This document shows positions 57,575 through 64,000 of a stretch of DNA of 64,000 nt, piece by piece. The notes under the pieces are model-generated. The model ran no database searches. It was not told the DNA's origin and saw only the letters and a program-made list of their open reading frames with translations. Made by a program: the position numbers and the translations under genes. The first letter of the stretch is position 1. The number at the start of each line of letters is the position of its first letter. Source of the stretch: Pseudolysinimonas sp051954455 (lineage in GTDB: Bacteria > Actinomycetota > Actinomycetes > Actinomycetales > Microbacteriaceae); assembly GCF_051954455.1 (NCBI RefSeq), contig NZ_JBQCHS010000033.1, forward strand, positions 1-64,000, given 5' to 3'.

Positions 57575-57611
57575 GGTCTCGATACGCCGCTGCGCGGCTA
57601 CTCGACCCGCG
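57575..57611 (+). repeat. 37-bp palindromic gene-end element, copy 3
   Basis: Matches copy 1 at 36 of 37 bases. It ends at the base directly before the complement of the putA stop codon. Copies 2 and 3 face each other across 16 bases and could form one long hairpin between the convergent genes, which would work as a two-way terminator. Confidence 0.85.
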
Positions 57612-60600
57612 TCAGAGCGGGAGCTCGGCGAGCGCCCGGTCGGGGTTGCCGAACCGGTGGGCCGTGACCGAGACCGCCTGCTCCAGCAGGAACGGCAGCA
57701 GCTCGATGCGGCCCGCCGCGGTGACGGGGTCGGCCCAGATCGCGACGTCGGGCGAGCCGCCGGCCGCGTGGGCGAGCGCGTCGCCGGCGCCCGGCACGGT
57801 GCTGACCAGCCGGATGCGCGACGGCCGGTTCGCGGCCACCCGCGCCGCGAACGCGGCATCCGACTCCACGTCGACGCCCGTGATCGACAGGAGGGGTGCC
57901 CCCCCGAGGTCGGTCGCCGTGACGAGCGGCAGCAGTCCCGACGGGAGCGGCACCGCGGAGCTGATCCGCACGTGCGCCCGCGCGAGCACGCCGGCCGCCA
58001 CGACGCGCACGAGCTCGGCGAGCGAGCCGCCCTCGGCGAGTCGCACCACGACGTCCGCCGGCCGGTACCGGAACACGTTGCGCTCGACGCCGAGACCGGT
58101 CGCGTCGCGCGCGACCCCGAACTCCGCCGCCCAGGCCGCCGCGTCGCTCAGCGCGCCCCGGCGCACTACGTCGAACTCCTCGTACCCGAGCGCCGGCTGG
58201 CACGCCTCGATGACGCTCGCGACCCGGGCCTCGAGCCCGTCGAGCCGGAGGTCGCCCGCGACGGACGCCGGCACCGGGCGCCAGGTGCCGTGGGCGAGCA
58301 GCGCGTTGGGGCCCCCGGCCTTGTAGCCGCTGCCCACCGACGAGCGCTTCCAGCCGCCGAACGGCTGCCGCCGCACGATGGCGCCCGTGATCGGGCGGTT
58401 GACGTAGAGGTTGCCCGCCTGCACGTGGTCGGCCCAGTGGGCGACCTCGTCGGCGTCGAGCGAGTGGATGCCGGCCGTCAGCCCGTACTCGACCGCGTTC
58501 TGCAGCTCCAGCGCCTCGTCGAGCGTCGCCGCCGACATGAGCCCGAGCACCGGCCCGAAGTACTCGATGCGGTGGAACTCGCTCCCGGGCCGCACCCCGG
58601 TGCGCACGCCGGGCGTCCAGATCCGCCCCTCGTCGTCGAGCTGCCGCGGTTCGACGAGCCACCTCTCGCCCTCGCCGAGCCGGGTCAGCCCGGCCCGGAG
58701 CTTGTCGCCCGGCGGCTCGACGAGCGGTCCCATCTGGACCGCGGGATCCGTCGGCCATCCCACGGCGAGGCTCGTGACGGCGTCGGCGAGCTGCCGCGTG
58801 AAGCGTTCGGAGGTCGCGACCGATCCGACGAGGATCGCGAGCGAGGCGGCCGAGCACTTCTGGCCGGCGCTGCCGAAGGCGCTCTTCACCATGTCGGCGA
58901 CGGCGAGGTCGAGGTCGGCGCTCGGGGTCACCACGATCGCGTTCTTGCCGCTCGTCTCGGCGATGAGCTGCAGCTCCGGCTTCCACGACCGGAAGAGGGC
59001 CGCGGTCTCGGTGCTGCCGGTCAGCACGACCCGCCCGACCTCGGGCGCGGTGATGAGAGCCCGGCCCAGGCCGCCCTCGTCGACGTCGACGAGCGTGACG
59101 AGACCGGCGGGCGCCCCCGCCTCGACGAAGGCCTCCGCGAGCACCGCCCCGCAGCGGCCCGCCTGCGGCGCGGGCTTGAGGATCGCGGCCGACCCCGCGG
59201 CGAGGGCCTGCAGCACCCCGCCGGCCGGGATCGAGACCGGGAAGTTCCACGGCGGCGCGACGAGCACGACCGCCTCCGGGATGAACGCGGCGTCGTCGAT
59301 GGCATCGAGCTCGCGCGCCAGCTCGGCGTAGTAGTGGGCGAAGTCGATCGCCTCACTGACCTCGACGTCGGCCTCGGGCAGCGTCTTGCCGGTCTCCGCG
59401 ACCATGACCTCGATGAGCCGCCCGCGGAGCGCCGCGAACACCTCTCCCACGCGGTCGAGCAGCTCGGCGCGCTCGGCGCCGCTGCGGGATCCCCAGGATC
59501 GCCCGGCGGCGGAGGCGGCGTCGAGCCGCTCCTGCAGGGACACGGCGTCGGCGACGCGGGCGGTGAACAGAGTGGGCTCCCCGACGGCGGAGGTGGCCGC
59601 GCGCTCCAGGATCGCGCGGGCCCACTCCCGGTTGACCGCGATCGACGGGTCGGAGTCGGCGGCGTTGTGGAAAGGTCGCGGCGCCTCCGGCACGGGCGGG
59701 TGCAGCCTGTCCTGGTCACGGGTCGGAGCGGGGGCGCTGTCGTCGAGGAGGGCGAGCGACGCCTCGTAGCGCTCGCGTTCGCGCGCGAAGACGGCCTCGT
59801 CGGCCAGGTCGAACGCGTCGGAGAGGAAGTTCTCGCTCGACGCGTTCTCCTCCAGCCGGCGCGCGAGGTAGCTGATCGCGGCCTCGAAGTCGTCGGGCTG
59901 CACGACCGGGGTGTAGAGCAGGAGGCCGCCGGTCTCGCGCTGGACCGCCGCGGCCTGGCCGGACGCCATCCCGAGCAGCATCTCGATGTCGATGCGTGCG
60001 GAGACGCCGCGCTGCTCGGCGAGCAGCCAGGCGAAGGCGAGGTCGAAGAGGTTGTGCCCGGCGACCCCGATGCGCACGGCGTCGGTGCGCTCGGGCGTGA
60101 GGGCCCGCACGAGGAGCCGCTTGTAGTTGGCGTCGGTGGCGGCCTTGCTGGGCCAGGTGGCGAGCGGCCAGTCGTGCACCGCGGCGTCGACCCGCTCCAT
60201 CGCGAGGTTCGCCCCCTTGACGATGCGCACCTTGATCCCGGCGCCGCCCGCGGCCTTCCGCCGCCGGGCCCACTCGGTGAGCCGGTCGAGCGCGACGACC
60301 GAGTCGGGGAGGTAGGCCTGGAGCACGATGCCGGCCTCGAGGTCCTGCAGCTCCGGCTGCTCCAGCAGCTTCACGAACACCGCGATGGTGAGGTGGAGGT
60401 CGCGGTACTCCTCCATGTCGAGGTTGATGAACTTCGTGCCGGGCGCCGCGGCGGCCTGGCGATAGAGGGGGGTCAGCCGCTCGACGACGCGCGCGACGGT
60501 CTCGTCGAAGCCCCAGAGGTTCAGCTGGCTCGCGACCGACGAGACCTTGACCGACACGTAGTCGACGTCGGGCCGGGCGAGGAGCTCGCGGGTCCCGGCG

Positions 60601-61070
60601 AGGCGCCGCGCCGCCTCGCGCTCGCCGAGCACGGCCTCCCCGAGGAGGTTGATGTTGAGCCGGACGCCCTCCTGCCGGAGCCCTGCGAGGGCGCGGTCGA
60701 GGCGCTTCGGCGTCGCGTCGATGACGAGATGCGCGACCATCCGACGCAGCACGGCGCGCGCGATCGGCACGATCGGCCACGGGAGCAGCCGGGCGAACGC
60801 GCCGCCGAGCCGAACCGCGGTGCGCAGGTGCCACGGCAGGAAGGCGGGCGTCAGCCGCGCCACCTGCTCGAGCTCGCGTCCCGCGACGCGGAGATCCTCC
60901 GGACGGACGACGCGGTCGATGAACCCGAGCGTGAACTCGAGCCCGCGCGGATCCTTCAGCACCCCCGCGAGCCGGGCGGCGCCGGGATCGGGCTTCGCTT
61001 CGGCGCTCTGCGCCAGCCAACGCCGCACCAGGGCGACGACGTCATCGACCGAGGGGAGCCCGGGAAGCAT
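57612..61070 (-). CDS. putA: Bifunctional proline dehydrogenase / glutamate-semialdehyde dehydrogenase
   Basis: 1152 residues. The proline dehydrogenase barrel is at about 90-430 (VKVSSVASQLNLWG, FINLDMEEYRDLHLTIAVF, GIVLQAYLPDS, VRIVKGANLAMER). The aldehyde dehydrogenase is at about 480-960 (APPWNFPVSIPAGGVLQALAAGSAAILKPAPQAG, TETAALFRSWKPELQLIAETSGKNAIVV, and the catalytic Cys in SAGQKCSAASLA). A C-terminal region of about 190 residues follows. There is no ribbon-helix-helix DNA-binding domain. It oxidises proline to glutamate via P5C, and would also take the semialdehyde made by RocD. The ATG lies 6 bases after TAGCAT. Confidence 0.94.
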   Translation of the reverse strand: MLPGLPSVDDVVALVRRWLAQSAEAKPDPGAARLAGVLKDPRGLEFTLGFIDRVVRPEDLRVAGRELEQVARLTPAFLPWHLRTAVRLGGAFARLLPWPIVPIARAVLRRMVAHLVIDATPKRLDRALAGLRQEGVRLNINLLGEAVLGEREAARRLAGTRELLARPDVDYVSVKVSSVASQLNLWGFDETVARVVERLTPLYRQAAAAPGTKFINLDMEEYRDLHLTIAVFVKLLEQPELQDLEAGIVLQAYLPDSVVALDRLTEWARRRKAAGGAGIKVRIVKGANLAMERVDAAVHDWPLATWPSKAATDANYKRLLVRALTPERTDAVRIGVAGHNLFDLAFAWLLAEQRGVSARIDIEMLLGMASGQAAAVQRETGGLLLYTPVVQPDDFEAAISYLARRLEENASSENFLSDAFDLADEAVFARERERYEASLALLDDSAPAPTRDQDRLHPPVPEAPRPFHNAADSDPSIAVNREWARAILERAATSAVGEPTLFTARVADAVSLQERLDAASAAGRSWGSRSGAERAELLDRVGEVFAALRGRLIEVMVAETGKTLPEADVEVSEAIDFAHYYAELARELDAIDDAAFIPEAVVLVAPPWNFPVSIPAGGVLQALAAGSAAILKPAPQAGRCGAVLAEAFVEAGAPAGLVTLVDVDEGGLGRALITAPEVGRVVLTGSTETAALFRSWKPELQLIAETSGKNAIVVTPSADLDLAVADMVKSAFGSAGQKCSAASLAILVGSVATSERFTRQLADAVTSLAVGWPTDPAVQMGPLVEPPGDKLRAGLTRLGEGERWLVEPRQLDDEGRIWTPGVRTGVRPGSEFHRIEYFGPVLGLMSAATLDEALELQNAVEYGLTAGIHSLDADEVAHWADHVQAGNLYVNRPITGAIVRRQPFGGWKRSSVGSGYKAGGPNALLAHGTWRPVPASVAGDLRLDGLEARVASVIEACQPALGYEEFDVVRRGALSDAAAWAAEFGVARDATGLGVERNVFRYRPADVVVRLAEGGSLAELVRVVAAGVLARAHVRISSAVPLPSGLLPLVTATDLGGAPLLSITGVDVESDAAFAARVAANRPSRIRLVSTVPGAGDALAHAAGGSPDVAIWADPVTAAGRIELLPFLLEQAVSVTAHRFGNPDRALAELPL

Positions 61071-61076
61071 CCCTCG

Positions 61077-61082
61077 ATGCTA
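61077..61082 (-). promoter_or_regulatory. -10 box TAGCAT, leaderless putA
   Basis: TAGCAT on the minus strand, 6 bases before the ATG of putA. Confidence 0.55.
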
Positions 61083-61154
61083 TTGCGCGGCGCCCGCGGG
61101 TCGGCTGGCTGGCAGCGCCGGTTTCACGCGGATCCCAGCGACTCGACGCAAGAA

Positions 61155-61742
61155 TCAGGCGGCGACGGCCGCCTTCGCCTCACGCACCGCGCGCAGCGCG
61201 CCCGACCAGGCCACGACCTGGTCGACCATGACCCCGACCTGGGTCGCCTGCATCGGCGCCGGGCGCAGGTCCGTGTAGGCCTCGAAGTCGTGCATGAGCG
61301 AGAGCGCCACCTGCTGGCGCACGTCGGCGATCTGCACCTCGCCGAGGATGAGGCGCAGGTGCTCCGCCGCCCGGGCGCCGCCCGCGCCGCCGTAGCTGAC
61401 GATCCCGGCGGCCTTGTCGTTCCACTCGGCGTAGAGGTAGTCGATCGCGTTCTTGAGCACCCCCGAGATCGAGTGGTTGTACTCGGGGGTCACGAAGATG
61501 AAGCCGTCGAGCCCGTCGATCACCGCCGACCAGGCGAGCGCCTCCGCGTGCTGCGAGGAGCGGCGCGCCGGCGAGATCGGCTCGTCGAAGTGCGGGAGCG
61601 GGTGGTCGGCGAGATCGACGAGCTCGAACTCGACGCCCGGCGCGTGCGCCGCCGCGGTCTCGCGGACCCATTCGGCGACCTTCGCGCCGTTCCGTCCGGG
61701 ACGGGTGCTGCCGATGATGATGCCGATGCGGATCGCGGTCAT
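61155..61742 (-). CDS. NADPH-dependent FMN reductase family protein
   Basis: 195 residues of the flavodoxin-like FMN_red family. The phosphate loop is IGIIIGSTRPGRNGAKVAEWV (about 5-25), and the second flavin motif is FVTPEYNHSISGVLKNAIDYLYAEW (about 83-107), with YGGAGGARAAEHLR. It reduces FMN or quinones with NADPH. GAGGGAG lies 9 bases before the ATG, so unlike its neighbours it is leadered. It is divergent from a MarR gene through a spacer with two operator-like repeats, so it is likely the MarR target. Confidence 0.88.
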   Translation of the reverse strand: MTAIRIGIIIGSTRPGRNGAKVAEWVRETAAAHAPGVEFELVDLADHPLPHFDEPISPARRSSQHAEALAWSAVIDGLDGFIFVTPEYNHSISGVLKNAIDYLYAEWNDKAAGIVSYGGAGGARAAEHLRLILGEVQIADVRQQVALSLMHDFEAYTDLRPAPMQATQVGVMVDQVVAWSGALRAVREAKAAVAA

Positions 61743-61766
61743 GCCGATTGCTCCCTCTGGTCGATG

Positions 61767-61804
61767 GATGACGTGTCAACCATACAGGTAGATGACACAT
61801 CAAC
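61767..61804. promoter_or_regulatory. Two MarR operator-like repeats between reductase and regulator
   Basis: GATGACGTGTCAAC (61767-61780) and GATGACACATCAAC (61791-61804) match at 11 of 14 bases and are centred 24 bases apart. Each has TGA...TCA symmetry. They could be sites for the adjacent MarR protein, controlling both directions. Confidence 0.6.
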
Positions 61805-61817
61805 CGGCCCTCGCCGA

Positions 61818-61823
61818 TAGACT
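61818..61823 (+). promoter_or_regulatory. -10 box TAGACT, leaderless MarR gene
   Basis: TAGACT, 6 bases before GTG 61830. The second operator repeat would overlap the -35 region. Confidence 0.55.
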
Positions 61824-61829
61824 CGCTCT

Positions 61830-62351
61830 GTGACCGCGGCGGGCATGACCGAGGAGGACTGGCGCCTCTGGCGCGCCTTCTCGTCGATGAACCGCGCCCT
61901 CGCACGCGAGATCGATCGCCAGCTGCAGCGCGACGCCGGCATCTCCAACGCCGACTACTCCGTCCTCATCTCGCTGTTCGAGACCAAGCAGCGCCGCCTC
62001 CGGACCGGCGAGCTCGCCGAGGTCCTGAGCTGGGAGAAGAGCCGCGTCTCGCACCAGATCGCCCGGATGGAGGCCCGCGGGCTCGTCGAGCGCAGCGAAT
62101 GCGTGGAGGACGGCCGCGGCACCTGGGTCACGCTCACCCACGAGGGGCGGCGCGCGACGCTCGGCGCCACCCGCGCCCACGCGGCGAGGCTCCGCGAGAT
62201 GTTCTTCGACCTCCTCGCGGACGACGAGCGGGCCGCGTTCGGCGCCGCCGCGCAGCGCGTGCTCGACAAGCTGAGCGGCCCCGCGTGCGAGATCGCGGCG
62301 GCGACCTACGACGAGGGCGCGATCGCCCGCGCCACGGCCACCACCGTCTGA
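61830..62351 (+). CDS. MarR family transcriptional regulator
   Basis: 173 residues. The helices MTEEDWRLWRAFSSMNRALAREIDRQLQRDAGISNADYSVLISLFE lead to the winged HTH (RLRTGELAEVLSWEKSRVSHQIARMEARGLVERSECVEDGRGTWVTLTHEGR, about 50-105). The WEKSRVSHQ helix marks the group that regulates flavin and quinone reductases. A dimerising C-terminal helix follows. GTG 61830 is favoured by the promoter, and ATG 61845 is an option. It is divergent from the FMN reductase gene. Confidence 0.88.
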   Translation: MTAAGMTEEDWRLWRAFSSMNRALAREIDRQLQRDAGISNADYSVLISLFETKQRRLRTGELAEVLSWEKSRVSHQIARMEARGLVERSECVEDGRGTWVTLTHEGRRATLGATRAHAARLREMFFDLLADDERAAFGAAAQRVLDKLSGPACEIAAATYDEGAIARATATTV

Positions 62352-62378
62352 CCCCTGGCCCGCGTCGTCCGCAGGCCC

Positions 62379-62384
62379 TACTCT
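62379..62384 (+). promoter_or_regulatory. -10 box TACTCT, leaderless FAD oxidoreductase gene
   Basis: TACTCT, 7 bases before the ATG at 62392. Confidence 0.55.
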
Positions 62385-62391
62385 CGGCGCC

Positions 62392-63765
62392 ATGGCCGAC
62401 TTCGGCGACCTCGCGCGCACGGTGACCGCTCCCGTCCTGCTCCCCCACGACGACGGCTACGCCGCCGCCTGCACCGGCTTCAACACGGCCTACGTGCCCA
62501 CCCCCGACGCCGTCCTCCGGCCCGCCGATGTCGACGACGTCGTCGCGGCCGTCCGCTTCGCCCGCGAGGCCGGGATCCCGATCCGCATCCTTGCGACGGG
62601 GCACGGCGCCCACGCACGACCGGCGGGCGGTCTGCTGCTGAACCTCGGCGCATTCGACGACGTGCGGATCGATGCCGACGCTCGGACCGCGACATTCGGG
62701 GGCGGGGTCATGTGGGGCCCCGTGATCGCCGCGGCCGCGGAGCACGGGCTCGCCCCGGTCACCGGGTCGTCGGCCACGGTCGGCGCCGTCGGGTTCCTGC
62801 TCGGGGGTGGATTCGGTCCGCTCGCCCGCACCCTGGGCGCCGGCTCGGACCGGCTCGTCGCGGTCCGTGTCGTCACCGGCACCGGCGAGGTCGTGACGGC
62901 CTCGGCCGACGAGAACCCCGACCTGTTCTGGGCGCTCCGCGGCGGCAAGGGCGGCCTCGGCGTCGTCGTGGAGGCGACCGTCCGACTGGTGGAGATGCCC
63001 GCGCTCTACGGCGGGGCGCTCTTCTTCGACGTCGCCGACGCGCCCGCGGTGCTCGACGGCTGGCTCGCCTGGGCGCGCGACGCCGACCCGGCCATCACGA
63101 CGAGCTTCGGCGTCGTCCGCTTCCCCGACCTCGAGCTCGTGCCGCCGCCGCTCCGCGGCCGCCACCTCGCGAACCTCAAGGTCGGCGTCGCGGCCGACCC
63201 CGCGACCGGCGAGCGCCTCACGGCACCGCTCCGCGCGTTCGCGCCCGTCGCGCTCGACGGCGTCGGCCCGCTCCCGCCGGCCGAGATCGCTCGGATCTCG
63301 AACGACCCGACCGAACCCGGCCCGGGATGGAGTCGGGGGTTCCTCCTCGGCTCCGCCGGCGACGGGTTCGGCCCCGCCCTCCTCGGCCTCGTCGGCTCCG
63401 GAACCTCGTCGCCCTTCATCGCGATGGAGATCCGGCACTTCGGCGGGGCGATCGCCGAGCACGCCGACAGCCCCGTCGGCGGTCGCGACGAGCCCTTCGC
63501 CGTCATGGTCATCGGCACGCCCGACCCGGGCCTGTTCGACGAGGTCCTGCCCGAGGCATACGCGGGTCTCCGCGCGGCGCTGACGCCGTGGATCGCGCCG
63601 ACGACGACGATCAACTGGCTCACCGAACCCGAGGATCCGGCGCAGTTCGCCGGCGCCTGGTCGCCCACCGACCTCGACCGCCTCGCGGCGGTCCGCCGGG
63701 CCTACGATCCCGACGGCGTCTTCCCCTACGGTCCGGCGCCGGCGGAACAGTCGTCGGGCGGCTAA
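62392..63765 (+). CDS. FAD-binding oxidoreductase, berberine-bridge-enzyme type
   Basis: 457 residues. The FAD domain (PCMH) starts GFNTAYVPTPDAVLRPADVDDVVAAVRFAREAGIPIRILATGHGAHARPAGG. His71 in ATGHGAH is in the position that can carry FAD covalently. The second covalent site, a Cys in many members, is replaced (GSSATVGAVGFLLGGGFGPLART). The C-terminus has the BBE end (RLAAVRRAYDPDGVFPYGPAP). It probably oxidises sugars or alcohols. The MarR gene just upstream is its only neighbour on this strand. Its stop overlaps the convergent SDR gene. Confidence 0.87.
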   Translation: MADFGDLARTVTAPVLLPHDDGYAAACTGFNTAYVPTPDAVLRPADVDDVVAAVRFAREAGIPIRILATGHGAHARPAGGLLLNLGAFDDVRIDADARTATFGGGVMWGPVIAAAAEHGLAPVTGSSATVGAVGFLLGGGFGPLARTLGAGSDRLVAVRVVTGTGEVVTASADENPDLFWALRGGKGGLGVVVEATVRLVEMPALYGGALFFDVADAPAVLDGWLAWARDADPAITTSFGVVRFPDLELVPPPLRGRHLANLKVGVAADPATGERLTAPLRAFAPVALDGVGPLPPAEIARISNDPTEPGPGWSRGFLLGSAGDGFGPALLGLVGSGTSSPFIAMEIRHFGGAIAEHADSPVGGRDEPFAVMVIGTPDPGLFDEVLPEAYAGLRAALTPWIAPTTTINWLTEPEDPAQFAGAWSPTDLDRLAAVRRAYDPDGVFPYGPAPAEQSSGG

Positions 63766-64000
63766 AGCCCCTCGAGCTCCTCGAGCAGCGCGCGCTCGTC
63801 GTCGTCGGACAGCCCGGCGCGGCGCTCGACCGGCCCCGTCCGCGCGGTCTCCCACGCAGCGCCGTCCCGCAGGGTCTCCTCGAGCGGGCGGCGGCGGAGG
63901 CCGAGCCGCTCGGCGCGGGTGGTGTCGTGGGAGCCGAGGGCGATGTGCTCGCCGCGCAGCCACAGGGGCAGCGATCGCGGGCCCGCCCAGTAGTCGACCC
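63762..64000 (-). CDS. C-terminal part of an NAD(P)-binding SDR/epimerase-like protein
   Basis: Partial gene, cut by the window end: 79 codons from the right edge (64000) to TAG at 63762-63764. The translation includes VDYWAGPRSLPLWLRGEHIALGSHDTTRAERLGLRRRPLEETLRDGAAWE and ends AGLSDDDERALLEELEGL. This is the usual C-terminus of NAD-dependent epimerase/dehydratase-like reductases (SLPLWLP ... GL-RPL-ETL-D ... RAGLS ... LL). The substrate and start are outside the window. It overlaps the stop of the FAD oxidoreductase gene by 4 bp. Confidence 0.72.
   Translation of the reverse strand, partial: VDYWAGPRSLPLWLRGEHIALGSHDTTRAERLGLRRRPLEETLRDGAAWETARTGPVERRAGLSDDDERALLEELEGL

Overview
The window is a piece of a high-GC (about 70 %) actinobacterial chromosome, most likely from the family Microbacteriaceae. 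The evidence is the strong G/C bias at third codon positions, many GTG starts, dense ATGA/GTGA gene overlaps, an actinobacterial rhamnose locus, F420-type enzymes, and small proteins of types common in this family (a DUF7882-like protein, a sortase-E-type LAATG surface protein). I see no insertion sequence, prophage, CRISPR array or rRNA, so this looks like ordinary chromosome with catabolic islands. The genus cannot be named from the sequence alone.

Layout. 1-9500: the 3' part of a sugar ABC operon (binding protein only), a nucleotidyltransferase, a CaCA cation exchanger, an RsbQ-like hydrolase coupled to a PAS-GAF-GGDEF protein, an AMP-forming ligase, a Gly-rich surface protein and a GNAT enzyme. 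9600-21600: a housekeeping block with two tRNA-Ser genes next to serS, an LCP wall-glycopolymer transferase, a HAD phosphatase, a lipid kinase, pheA, pgm, a VanY-type carboxypeptidase and a domain-permuted lipoate ligase. 21700-25500: MarR plus an MFS exporter, then an Ala-Glu epimerase plus NlpC/P60 pair that looks like murein-peptide recycling. 25500-28900: the ATP-grasp / alpha-E / transglutaminase operon, whose product is unknown. 29000-31100: alditol oxidase and an APH-like kinase.

31200-48200 is a rhamnoside utilisation region. A LacI regulator, a CUT1 ABC importer without its own ATPase and a GH78 rhamnosidase are on the minus strand. An aldo/keto reductase, rhamnose isomerase, mutarotase, a fused aldolase-dehydrogenase, rhamnulokinase and an MFS protein are on the plus strand. 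An FCD-type GntR regulator and an L-lactate dehydrogenase follow. Together these would take rhamnosides to DHAP and pyruvate. Nearly identical LacI-type operators precede both the uptake operon and the catabolic operon.

48100-54000 holds an SGNH hydrolase, a short operon with two F420-type oxidoreductases, an acyl-CoA-dehydrogenase-like enzyme, LtrA and two small paralogous membrane proteins. 54000-61100 looks like an arginine/ornithine/proline-to-glutamate module: a DDAH/ArgZ-like guanidino hydrolase, ornithine aminotransferase and PutA, with Lrp and GntR regulators. The right end holds a divergent FMN-reductase/MarR pair, a BBE-type flavoprotein and a truncated SDR gene.

Three patterns cut across the window. 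(1) About 23 genes have a TANNNT -10 box 6-8 nt before the start codon, the arrangement expected for leaderless mRNAs. (2) A 37-bp palindromic element occurs three times, each copy at or within a few bases of a stop codon, with compensatory changes in its stem. (3) Several long nested palindromes lie between genes.
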